Of a stretch of 64,000 nucleotides of DNA, positions 10,863 to 18,738 are shown piece by piece. Every line of letters starts with the position of its first letter. Within the stretch, counting starts at the first letter, position 1. The stretch covers positions 248,001-312,000 of the forward strand of contig NZ_JAFCKJ010000001.1 in NCBI RefSeq assembly GCF_018130465.1, written 5' to 3'. The DNA is from Bradyrhizobium canariense (lineage in GTDB: Bacteria > Pseudomonadota > Alphaproteobacteria > Rhizobiales > Xanthobacteraceae). The translations under genes were made by a program, and so were the position numbers. The notes below the pieces were generated by a model that made no database searches, was not told where the DNA came from, and saw only the letters and a list, made by a program, of their open reading frames with translations.

Positions 10863-11429
10863 TCACTTGTCGAAGACCTTGCCGCCCGTGAGCAGCGGGT
10901 TGAGGATCAGCGCCACCGGCGCCTGCGTCGTCACGGCCTGCTTGATCGAACGGTCGGCAATGAATTCGAGCTCGTCGAGCCGGGTGATGGTGTGATGCTC
11001 CAGCGCCAGCGAATCCAGCACCGGACGCATGGTGCGGCAGACCAGTGACTGGCCGTAGTTGAACTCGCCGAGCGTGCCGCGCTCGGACACGAACATGATC
11101 AGCGGGATCTGGTAGGGCACCGCGAGCGAGGCCAGCACGTTGGCGAGCGTCGCAAAGCCCGAGGTCTGCATCAGCACTGCAGCCCGCCGTCCGCCCATCC
11201 ATGCGCCCGAGACGATGCCGACGGCCTCCTCCTCACGGGCGGTGGCAAAGGTGGTGAAGAAGGGATCGGCGTGCAGGTTCTTGATCAGTGGCGTCAGCAC
11301 GCGGTCGGGCACGTAAGGGACGAGGCTGATCTCGTTCCGCTTCAGGGTTTGCAGGACGATGCCGTGCCAGCTCTTGTCGCTGGAGGTCTGCGCCGCCTCG
11401 GACGAGGTATGTTGCTCCGCAATCGCCAT
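10863..11429 (-). CDS. TPP-dependent decarboxylase, alpha subunit (sulfopyruvate/phosphonopyruvate decarboxylase type)
   Basis: 188 residues forming the TPP pyrimidine-binding half. ATAREEEAVGIVSGAWMGG carries the glutamate that activates TPP, and QTSGFATLANVLASLAVPYQIP is the usual ComD-like run. First gene of a two-gene operon with the beta subunit, divergent from a D-2-hydroxyacid dehydrogenase that could supply or remove the oxoacid. The split alpha/beta form is typical of sulfopyruvate decarboxylase (ComDE). The name is withheld because substrate choice is not visible. Confidence 0.82.
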   Translation of the reverse strand: MAIAEQHTSSEAAQTSSDKSWHGIVLQTLKRNEISLVPYVPDRVLTPLIKNLHADPFFTTFATAREEEAVGIVSGAWMGGRRAAVLMQTSGFATLANVLASLAVPYQIPLIMFVSERGTLGEFNYGQSLVCRTMRPVLDSLALEHHTITRLDELEFIADRSIKQAVTTQAPVALILNPLLTGGKVFDK

Positions 11430-11710
11430 TGCGTTCTCCCTTCAGCCGCGCATGCTTCTTGGTCTTTGCCATTGTCTTAGGCGCCGTCTTGGTCTTAGGC
11501 GCCTTGGCCGTCGCGGCGGTCGCCCGAACTTGACGCGGCGGGCGGGATTGTCAACATGTCCGGGCTGCACCGTGATCTGCGCCAGGCGGCCTGCCGCGGC
11601 CGGCAGCGCCGTGTCATAAGCGGCAATAACAAGAGAACGGAGGAACGCATGGAAGGAGCGCGCGCTGCGCTGGCCCTGCGGATCTCCAGGAGAGAGCCGG
11701 AAGGGTCCTG
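11430..11710. other. Divergent promoter region with a short direct repeat
   Basis: The gap holds the promoters for the decarboxylase pair (minus) and the dehydrogenase (plus). GTCTTAGGCGCC occurs twice, at 11474-11485 and 11492-11503. Read on the minus strand this gives an Ala/Lys/Pro-rich peptide without a convincing start, so no gene is called. Confidence 0.4.
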
Positions 11711-12760
11711 ATGTCCGTCAACAGCAAGCGCGTCTTCTACGTCAAATATCTGGCCAATCCGATCTATATCGACATTCTGAAGGCGCGGCCCGACGTCCGG
11801 CTCGATCGCATCGAGAACGAGAGCCCCGAAGACTTCTACGCGCCGATCATCGGTGCCGCTCATGTTTACCAGATCGGCGCCGCCCGGGACGAACTCGCCC
11901 CGCATTTCCACGTCGATGCCGCCTTCCTGAAGCGCACGCCGAACCTGTTGCTGGTCTCGAGCAATGGTGCAGGCTTCGACCCCGTCGACGTCGAGGCGTG
12001 CACAGATGCGGGCGTGCTGGTCGTCAACCAGTCCGGCGGCAATGCCCATTCCGTCGCCGAGCATGCGCTGGCGATGATGCTGACGCTGTCCAAGCGCATC
12101 ATCCAGTCGGACCGCCGGCTGCGCCGCGAACGCGACGTCAACCGCAACGAGCTCGTCGGCAACGAGGTCGAACACAAGACGGTCGGGATCATCGGCCTCG
12201 GCAATGTCGGCCGCCGCATCGCCGCGCTGTGCCAGGGCCTGCTCGGCATGAAGGTGCTGGCCTATGATCCCTACCTCACGGCCGAGGTGATGGCCGAGCG
12301 GGGCGGAGAGAAGGTGGAGCTCGACGAGCTGCTGCGCCGCGCCGATTTCGTCTCGATCTCCTGCCCCCTCAACAAGGGCAGCCGCAACATGATCAGCACG
12401 CGTGAGTTCGCGCTGATGCAGCCGCACGCTTATTTCGTCACCACGGCCCGGGGCTTCATTCACGACGAGGATGCTCTGCTCCAGGCGTTGCGCGACAAGC
12501 GCATTGCGGGCGCCGGTCTCGACGTCTGGTCCAAGGAGCCGCCGCCGCCGGAGCATCCGCTGCTCCAGCTCGACAACGTGCTGGCGAGCCCCCACACCGC
12601 AGGCGTCACGATCGAGGCGCGGCAGAACATGGGCCGGATCGCTGCCGAGCAGGTGCTGCAGACGCTCGACGGCAAGCGCCCGCCGCGCATCATCAATCCC
12701 GAGGTCTGGCCGCGCTATGCGGAGCGCTTCAAGCAGGCGTTCGGTGTGACGCCGGGGTAG
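11711..12760 (+). CDS. D-isomer-specific 2-hydroxyacid dehydrogenase
   Basis: 349 residues. The NAD-binding motif is GLGNVGRRIAALCQG (from about residue 160). The catalytic triad of the family is present: Arg in TTARGFIHDEDAL, Glu in WSKEPPPPEHPL and His in SPHTAGVT. The N-terminal catalytic part (VYQIGAARDELA) is divergent. It reduces a 2-oxoacid or oxidises a D-2-hydroxyacid. It is divergent from the two-subunit pyruvate-analogue decarboxylase, so a sulfolactate- or phospholactate-like substrate is possible. Phosphoglycerate dehydrogenase is less likely, as no ACT domain is present. Confidence 0.88.
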   Translation: MSVNSKRVFYVKYLANPIYIDILKARPDVRLDRIENESPEDFYAPIIGAAHVYQIGAARDELAPHFHVDAAFLKRTPNLLLVSSNGAGFDPVDVEACTDAGVLVVNQSGGNAHSVAEHALAMMLTLSKRIIQSDRRLRRERDVNRNELVGNEVEHKTVGIIGLGNVGRRIAALCQGLLGMKVLAYDPYLTAEVMAERGGEKVELDELLRRADFVSISCPLNKGSRNMISTREFALMQPHAYFVTTARGFIHDEDALLQALRDKRIAGAGLDVWSKEPPPPEHPLLQLDNVLASPHTAGVTIEARQNMGRIAAEQVLQTLDGKRPPRIINPEVWPRYAERFKQAFGVTPG

Positions 12761-12875
12761 GAGCGCGAAGTCTGATCGCGCTCCGATCGTTGGTTACGAG
12801 GCTGAACACAGAACGCGGCGAATTTTACCGATGCGGTGAATGAACGCGTATGACTTGTCCTGTAGATCAGGGGGC

Positions 12876-13316
12876 ATGAGCATACTTTCGATTGCGACGT
12901 CGGGACTTTCTGCGGCGAGCCTGCGCGTGAACGTGGCCGCGAGCAATATCGCCAACGTCAACACGACCGGTCCGCTGCCAGCATCAGGCGGATCGAGCAC
13001 ATCGGCCGGTGCGGGCATTGCTCCGACGTTTCCCGCCGCCTATGTGCCGCTGCGAGTCGATCAAGTCTCTCAATCGAGCGGCTCGACGCCGGGCGGCACA
13101 GTCGCGACCGTGTCGGCAGTTTCGCCGAGCTTTACCGTACAATCCGATCCAAGCGCTCCCTTCGCAAACCAGGACGGCCTGGTCGCTTCGCCGAATGTCG
13201 ATCTCGCCAGCGAATTCGTTGAAATGGCGACCGCGAAGTACAGCTTCATTGCCAATGCGAAGGTCATTCAAGCCTACGCCGAGACGACAGAGTCGCTGCT
13301 CGATATCACGACGTAA
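12876..13316 (+). CDS. FlgC-like flagellar rod protein, isolated
   Basis: 146 residues. The N-terminus ILSIATSGLSAASLRVNVAA then SNIANVNTTG is the conserved rod/hook N-terminal coiled-coil signature. The C-terminus (VDLASEFVEMATAKYSFIANAKVIQ) matches the rod C-terminal helix that pairs with it. The middle is short and Ser/Gly-rich. An upstream in-frame ATG at 12840 would add a Cys-containing leader not seen in the family, so the inner ATG is preferred. No other flagellar gene is in the window, so it may be a paralogue or secondary-flagellum component. Confidence 0.75.
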   Translation: MSILSIATSGLSAASLRVNVAASNIANVNTTGPLPASGGSSTSAGAGIAPTFPAAYVPLRVDQVSQSSGSTPGGTVATVSAVSPSFTVQSDPSAPFANQDGLVASPNVDLASEFVEMATAKYSFIANAKVIQAYAETTESLLDITT

Positions 13317-13498
13317 TGGATGTCGGCCGGTGCGCTCCGTGTCGCGCGCGGCTTTGGGCAGGGCGGGGCGGCTGACGGATCGAACCGACGCCTGGATCGG
13401 CGGCGGGAACCGTTGCCGGCTTTGATCCCGGTCAAAATCTGCCTCCCCGAGACCGGGTAAATGGGATTAGAGTGCCGCCGAAGCAGGCAGGAGGTCCC

Positions 13499-13711
13499 AT
13501 GTCAACTTATGTCGTCAGGTTCATGAAGGACGTGCTCGGGCAGTACGGCCGGCAGACCGAGGTGTGCCAGGGTACGCTGGAGATCGACGCCTCCGACGAG
13601 GACGAAGCCAGAGAGCGGGCGAAGGCGAGATTCTGCAAGGACCAGGCGTTGCACCATTGGTCGTTGCATGCCGACCGCATCCAGGTCAGACCGGCTGACT
13701 TTCCGTCGTAG
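13499..13711 (+). CDS. Small conserved protein of unknown function
   Basis: 70 residues starting STYVVRFMKDVLGQYG after Met, acidic in the middle (EIDASDEDEARERAKARFC) and ending ADRIQVRPADFPS. A strong AGGAGG lies six bases before the ATG. I recall very similar small proteins in Bradyrhizobium, with no known function. Almost the whole gene is overlapped on the opposite strand by the long C-terminal extension of the acetyltransferase frame; the strong ribosome binding site and family resemblance favour this as a genuine gene. Confidence 0.7.
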   Translation: MSTYVVRFMKDVLGQYGRQTEVCQGTLEIDASDEDEARERAKARFCKDQALHHWSLHADRIQVRPADFPS

Positions 13712-14283
13712 GGCTTAACGGCCGGGCGCGGTGGCGCGGTGACGCCGGCGCCGAGCGACCGTTGCACCATGACGGTGTCGGACCAGTGGCCGTGGCGATA
13801 GGCGACACCGCAGAGCAGGCCGGCGCGCGCGAAGCCGAATTTTTCGTGCAGCGCCAGCGAGGGCGCATTGTCGGCATCGATATAGCCGATCATCTGGCGG
13901 AAGCCGGCCGCCGCGCAGGCGTCGATCATGTCCTGGAGCAAAAGCCGTCCCACACCGCGACCGAGATGCGCGTGGTGGACGTAGATCGAATGCTTGGCCG
14001 TATAACGATAGGCCGGGCGCTTGCGAAACAGCACAGCGTAGGCATAGCCGACAACTTCGCCGCGATAGGTCGCGACCAGATGCGGCAGGCGGGTCTGCTT
14101 CAAATTCTTGCGCCGGTCGCGCAGATCGTCCGGCTCCGGCGCGCCGGTTCCCTCGACATCGCGTGGCACCCCGTTACGGACGTGATGGCGATAGATCGCC
14201 AGCATCGCCTCGATATCGTTCTCGCGTGAGGGCCGGACCAGGACCGGCTCGTCATCCGCGCGCAGTGCGCCTGTTTCGTTCAT
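13507..14283 (-). CDS. GNAT family N-acetyltransferase with anomalous C-terminal extension
   Basis: The first 180 residues are a complete GNAT domain of the phosphinothricin/Pat type: RPSRENDIEAMLAIYRHHV, acetyl-CoA loop HLGRGVGRLLLQ, and IDADNAPSLALHEKFGFARAG. The frame then runs about 75 residues further with a composition unlike GNAT proteins (Ser/Cys/Trp-rich), exactly antisense to the small gene at 13499. A normal stop near 13700 has probably been lost, or the extension is untranslated in practice. The ATG is chosen over a GTG six bases upstream. It begins just after the decarboxylase stop and may be co-transcribed with it. Confidence 0.78.
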   Translation of the reverse strand: MNETGALRADDEPVLVRPSRENDIEAMLAIYRHHVRNGVPRDVEGTGAPEPDDLRDRRKNLKQTRLPHLVATYRGEVVGYAYAVLFRKRPAYRYTAKHSIYVHHAHLGRGVGRLLLQDMIDACAAAGFRQMIGYIDADNAPSLALHEKFGFARAGLLCGVAYRHGHWSDTVMVQRSLGAGVTAPPRPAVKPYDGKSAGLTWMRSACNDQWCNAWSLQNLAFARSLASSSSEASISSVPWHTSVCRPYCPSTSFMNLTT

Positions 14284-14289
14284 CGGCAC

Positions 14290-16647
14290 CTACTCGGTAA
14301 CGACGTAGGTATAGAGCCCGATGCGGCCCTGGGCGTCGACCTCCTTGTAGACGCCCTGGATCTCGACGTCGAAGCCGGGGAACGTGTTGAAGCAGGTCTC
14401 GAACATCTTGAGGTAGTCGACCATGGGCTTGGCCCGCTCTGTCAGCCGCTCGCCGGGCACGATGGTGGCGATGCCGGGGGGATAGACCACGAAGGGCGTG
14501 GTGGCGATGCGGCCCGTGATCGCCTCGATCGGCAGATAGTCGACATCGTTGCGGAACAGGTAGCGCGCGGCATCGCGGGGCGACATCGCGATCTCAGGCA
14601 TGTGCTCGGGCATGAACTGTCGGGCCTGGAGTGCGCTGACGTCGGCGGCACGGAAGAAGCGGTGCATCTCGCCGCAGAGGTCGCGCAGCCGCACGCCGGC
14701 ATAGCGCGCCTGCCGCCGCTGGTAGAACTCGGGGATGACGTCGGCCAGAAGTGCATTGTCGTCGTGCAGCCGCTTGAATGCGACGAGGCCGGAGATCAGC
14801 GTGCCGGCCTTGCTTGCCTCGACGCCCGGGGTGAGCAGGAAGAGCAGGGAGTTGAGGTCGTTCTTCTCGGGCACGATGCGGTTCTCGCGCAGATATTGCG
14901 CGACGACCGGCGCGGGGATGCCGTGCTCGACATAGGCGCCGGTGGTGCGATCGAAGCCGGGCGTGAGCAGCGTCAGCTTGTTCGGATCGGTCATGGCAAA
15001 GCCCTCGCTGAGGCCATGGAAGCCATGCCAGGCGCTGTCGGGAGAGAGCTGCCACAGCGCGGGATTGGTGGCGAGCTCGTCGGTCGACAGCGTTTCCCAG
15101 GCGACATTGTGCGCGGCACCGGGGCGGCTGACATCGGGAATGGCGACGCGATCGGGGACGAAGGGTTCGAAGAACCAGCGCCGGTCCGGATTCTGCTCCT
15201 TCTCCTCGAACTCCCGGCGCATCGCGCGGATCTTCTTGCGCAGCTCGATGCCGAGCCGGATCGTGTCGTCCCACAGCACCTCGCCGGAGCGGCCCTTCAT
15301 CATCTGCGCGCCGACGTCGAGCGAGGCGAACAGCGGGTAGAATGGCGACGTGGAAGCGTGCTGCATGAAACTTTCGTTGAAGCGGCGGTGCTCGACGCGC
15401 CGCTTCTGGCCGCGGATGTGCCGATCCTTGATGTGGATTTGGGAGGCCTGAGAGAAGCTCGCGAGCTGCTTGTGGGTCGACTGCGTCGCGATGATGCCGG
15501 GTGCCTCGGGGGAAAGGTTCGCCAGTCCCATGGCGAAGCGGCCGGCATAGAGCGGGTGGAACTTCATAAAGCCGGCCCAGGCCTCGTCGAACAGGATGTA
15601 CTCGCAGAGATGGCCGATGCGCTTCAGGATCATCTCGGCGCTGTGGATGGTACCGTCATAGGTGCACTGCTCGACCACGGCGACGCGGAACGGCCGCTCC
15701 TTGCGCCAGGCGTCCTTGTCCGCGACCAGGGGATGATTGCGGATCGCCTCGCGCAGGGTTTTCTCGTCGAGCATGTCCCAGCGCATCGGGCCGATCAGGC
15801 CCCAGGCATTGCGGATGGTCGGCACGTAGACCGGGACGCCGCCATTGATCATCAGCGCGCCATGATGAGCGGCTTTGTGATTGTTGCGGTCGAACAGCAC
15901 GAGATCGCCGTCGGTAACGAGAGCGCCGAGCGCGACCTTGTTCGAGGTCGAGGTGCCGTTGAGCACGAAATAGGTCTTTTCCGCACCGAAAATCTGCGCG
16001 GCTTCCTTCTGCGCCTTCAGCGCCGGGCCCTCATGGGTGAGGAGGTCGCCGAGGTCGAGCACGGAATTGTCGAGGTCGTCGCGGAACACGGACTCGCCGA
16101 GATGTTCGACGAAGACCCGTCCGATCGGGCTGCGGTTGTAGAACACGCCGCCATTGTGGCCCGGACAGGTCCAGAGCTGGTTGCCCTCCTCGGCATAGTC
16201 GACCAGCGCGCCGAAGAACGGCGTCTTCAGCGTCTCCGCATATTGCTTCAGACGGCTGATCAGGTTCTTGGCGATGAAGGTCGGCGTCTCCTCGGACAGG
16301 AAGACATAGCCGTCGATGAAGTCGAGCACCTCGACCGGCAGGTCCTCGAACCGCTTGCGCCGGATCAGGAGGATGATCGGGAAGTCGAGGCCGCGGCGCC
16401 GCATCAAATTGATCAGCGCCGAGGTCTTGCCCTCCAGGCCCTTCTTGCCCCAGTCCACCACCATGCAGCCGATCGCGGCATCGGTCTGCACCGCCATCTC
16501 CGCGTCCTCCAGCTTGCGGGCGCGAACGACCTCGAAGCCGGAGCGCTGGATCTCCTCGATGATCTGGTTGAAGCGGACGCCTTCGAGGTCGTCGGCGTCG
16601 AACACAGGTGCGGCGAACAGGAAGTTGAAGCGCTTGAAATAGTCCAT
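14290..16647 (-). CDS. Orn/Lys/Arg decarboxylase, class I (AdiA/LdcC type)
   Basis: 785 residues. It has an N-terminal response-regulator-like wing domain (about 1-130, CMVVDWGKKGLEGK), a PLP fold with the Schiff-base Lys393 in STHKQLASFSQ, PLP contacts in NGTSTSNKV and FDEAWAGF, and the C-terminal domain ending IGLYTYVVTE. Length and lysine position are close to arginine decarboxylase AdiA. It makes a polyamine or diamine from a basic amino acid; which one is not decided. The ATG giving MDYFKRFNFLFAAP is preferred to an upstream start adding 17 odd residues. Confidence 0.9.
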   Translation of the reverse strand: MDYFKRFNFLFAAPVFDADDLEGVRFNQIIEEIQRSGFEVVRARKLEDAEMAVQTDAAIGCMVVDWGKKGLEGKTSALINLMRRRGLDFPIILLIRRKRFEDLPVEVLDFIDGYVFLSEETPTFIAKNLISRLKQYAETLKTPFFGALVDYAEEGNQLWTCPGHNGGVFYNRSPIGRVFVEHLGESVFRDDLDNSVLDLGDLLTHEGPALKAQKEAAQIFGAEKTYFVLNGTSTSNKVALGALVTDGDLVLFDRNNHKAAHHGALMINGGVPVYVPTIRNAWGLIGPMRWDMLDEKTLREAIRNHPLVADKDAWRKERPFRVAVVEQCTYDGTIHSAEMILKRIGHLCEYILFDEAWAGFMKFHPLYAGRFAMGLANLSPEAPGIIATQSTHKQLASFSQASQIHIKDRHIRGQKRRVEHRRFNESFMQHASTSPFYPLFASLDVGAQMMKGRSGEVLWDDTIRLGIELRKKIRAMRREFEEKEQNPDRRWFFEPFVPDRVAIPDVSRPGAAHNVAWETLSTDELATNPALWQLSPDSAWHGFHGLSEGFAMTDPNKLTLLTPGFDRTTGAYVEHGIPAPVVAQYLRENRIVPEKNDLNSLLFLLTPGVEASKAGTLISGLVAFKRLHDDNALLADVIPEFYQRRQARYAGVRLRDLCGEMHRFFRAADVSALQARQFMPEHMPEIAMSPRDAARYLFRNDVDYLPIEAITGRIATTPFVVYPPGIATIVPGERLTERAKPMVDYLKMFETCFNTFPGFDVEIQGVYKEVDAQGRIGLYTYVVTE

Positions 16648-16731
16648 TGTCTGTCCCGAATGTGCAAGGCTCACAGGTCTCTGCACATTCGATGACAATT
16701 AGATGACAGCGCTCCGGGCGCGGGCGAACCG

Positions 16732-17919
16732 TCAACTCGCGCTGGCAATGACCATGCGCTTGCGCCCGAAGTTCGCCACTGCGGCCTCCGGAACCCCGAA
16801 ATTATTGGCGAGGAGATGCCGCGGCGCCTTAGCCAACCAATCACCCAGACTGCTCTCGTGGTAGGCGCCGCTATCGAGCACACCGACAATTTCGGCATCC
16901 TCCTTGCCGATGTTCTGAATGGAGTGTCCGCAGTTGGCGGGGATGTAGGCGCATTCCCCGGCCGAGAGCTCCGCGACGGCGACCCGCTTGTCGAACGCGA
17001 ACAGGGTTACGCGCGTGCGCCCCTTCAGGACGTAGTGCCACTCGTTGGCGTCGGTGTGCCAATGCGGCTCGTGCATCGCGCCGGGCTTGAGCTTGAGCAC
17101 GATCCCGGTCATCGCGCTCGAAACCGGAAACTCCTTGGCGGAGGCCACGTAGAGCTGGCCGCCGGCCGTGCTCACACGCGGCTTCTGCGACATCAGCGGG
17201 AAGCGATGGGTTCGATCGCGGTCCAGCGCGCGGGCGATTTTCGCCTGCGGACCGTCGAGCGCCAGCACCTCGCCCTGCATGATGTAGGTCTCGGCCTTCG
17301 GACTGGCACTGAGGATGTCGGTGGACACGCCCAGCACCTGCGACAGGGTCGGCGCGTCATAGCGGCTCATCCAGTCGCTGATCCCGAACGTGCCGTGCTC
17401 GGAATAGAGGCCGTCGTCGAAGGCGAGGATGGCGTGACAGGGGGCGGACCCGAGCGTCTGGATCGCGTGGCTGTGGCCTTTCGGGAAGTACCAGAGATCA
17501 CCGGGTGCGAGATTGACGATTTCGAGTAGCCCCTCGGGATCAATCACCGTCACCTGGCAATGGCCGTCGACGACGTAGGCCCACTCGGCCGAATTGTGCC
17601 AATGCATTTCCCGGGCACCGCCCGCGTTGACGAAGAGATGCGCGCCGGCAATGCCGGTCGCGAGCGGAAGGGTGCGGGCGGTGACTTCGCGGGCCCAGCC
17701 TCCGGACGTGGCCTTGATCGGCCCCTTGTCGAGCGACGCAGTGAACGCGACGGGATCGCCGGATTTCCGCGGGATCGTCTTCAGGAACTCCGATGCAGGA
17801 GCAACGTCGTAACCCGCGGCATGTCCGTCGGGAGCAGCTATCGCGGATTGGGAGGCGCCGAGTACGCCGGCACCGAAGGCAACTGACTGAATGAAGATAC
17901 GGCGGTTGGATTTGAACAT
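16732..17919 (-). CDS. Exported bicupin, oxalate decarboxylase family
   Basis: 395 residues. It has a Tat-like leader (SNRRIFIQSVAFGAGVLGAS, then cleavage near AIAA) and two cupin domains. Metal-binding sets are EMHWHNSAEWAYV with GHSHAIQ, and EPHWHTDANEWHYV with GHSIQN, i.e. two Mn-type sites. The active-site lid that is SENST in oxalate decarboxylase reads SEHGT here (DDGLYSEHGTFGISDW), keeping the lid glutamate. This favours a decarboxylase over an oxidase, converting oxalate to formate and CO2 in the periplasm. A related bicupin with another acid substrate remains possible. Confidence 0.82.
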   Translation of the reverse strand: MFKSNRRIFIQSVAFGAGVLGASQSAIAAPDGHAAGYDVAPASEFLKTIPRKSGDPVAFTASLDKGPIKATSGGWAREVTARTLPLATGIAGAHLFVNAGGAREMHWHNSAEWAYVVDGHCQVTVIDPEGLLEIVNLAPGDLWYFPKGHSHAIQTLGSAPCHAILAFDDGLYSEHGTFGISDWMSRYDAPTLSQVLGVSTDILSASPKAETYIMQGEVLALDGPQAKIARALDRDRTHRFPLMSQKPRVSTAGGQLYVASAKEFPVSSAMTGIVLKLKPGAMHEPHWHTDANEWHYVLKGRTRVTLFAFDKRVAVAELSAGECAYIPANCGHSIQNIGKEDAEIVGVLDSGAYHESSLGDWLAKAPRHLLANNFGVPEAAVANFGRKRMVIASAS

Positions 17920-18125
17920 CGAAGACCCCGAATATCAGCTGGTTGTATGAAGTGGACCGCGAAAACTGGCTATGCCGCGCCACATCCATCTGGGTCTGAT
18001 CAACGCCCCTGTTGCGCCTCAACCGTTCGGTTGAAGCGGCCCTTCAATTATCTTTGATGGGGAAATGGAAAATTGCCGTTGCACAGTTTGCTCGTGCAGC
18101 GAGATCCGGGAAATGCTCGACCCAG

Positions 18126-18605
18126 TCAGCGCTTTGCCTCGCCGAACACCACATTCGGCACCGCGCGGTTGACGACCTCGCGCAGCGCGAAGCTTGATTG
18201 CACCCGGGCCACGCGCGGCAGGCGCGACAGCTCGGTGCGATGGATGCGCTCGAAATCCTGGATGTCGCGGGCCATCACGATCAGGATGTAGTCGTCGTTG
18301 CCCGACATCAGGAAGCAGCGCACGACCGAGGGGCACTTCACGACCTCCGCCTCGAACGCCTTCAACGCCTCGTCGCTCTGGCTTTCCAGTGCGATACGGA
18401 CCAGCACCGTGGTGGTGAGGCCGAATTGCGCGAGGTCGAGCGCGGCCTGATAGGCCTGGATGTAGCCCTCGTCCTCCAGTGCCTTCTGCCGCCGTGCCAG
18501 CGCGGTGCTGGACAGGCCGACCTTGTTGGCGAGCTCGGTGTGGCTGGCCCGCGCATTGGTGGTGAGTTCCGCGAGGATGGCGAGATCTTTCCGGTCCAGG
18601 GCCAA
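18126..18605 (-). CDS. Lrp/AsnC family regulator, probable regulator of ald
   Basis: The 159-residue form has an N-terminal HTH (LDRKDLAILAELTTNARASH, SHTELANKVGLSSTALARR) and a C-terminal RAM ligand domain (SGNDDYILIVMARDIQDFE). Starts are uncertain: a GTG at 18683 would add 26 residues not typical of the family, while the TTG used here leaves a normal N-terminus and a 133-base divergent promoter gap. It is divergent from alanine dehydrogenase, the usual arrangement for an AldR-type activator responding to alanine. Confidence 0.85.
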   Translation of the reverse strand: MALDRKDLAILAELTTNARASHTELANKVGLSSTALARRQKALEDEGYIQAYQAALDLAQFGLTTTVLVRIALESQSDEALKAFEAEVVKCPSVVRCFLMSGNDDYILIVMARDIQDFERIHRTELSRLPRVARVQSSFALREVVNRAVPNVVFGEAKR

Positions 18606-18738
18606 GGTTTCGTTTCCAGCGTGAAAGGGCGTTTGCGCGCCGGAAACCGGCGCAGGGAGACCGAAGCTAGCGGATATTTGCACGAAACCAAACCGGGCAA
18701 GTCGCTACGATCACGGGGTGAATCAGGAGGAGCCCGGG

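Noticed and set aside
11431-11520. Ala/Lys/Pro-rich histone-tail-like peptide on the minus strand
   Set aside because: It arises from a 12-base direct repeat, has no plausible start and runs out of frame into the decarboxylase gene.
14602-16695. A 697-codon open frame on the plus strand
   Set aside because: It is the exact antisense of the Orn/Lys/Arg decarboxylase, with His/Asp/Gln-rich composition typical of an antisense shadow in GC-rich DNA and no family match.
18018-18031. CAACCG-TT-CGGTTG palindrome upstream of the bicupin gene
   Set aside because: Six-base arms alone, with no nearby dedicated regulator of known type; too weak to call an operator.
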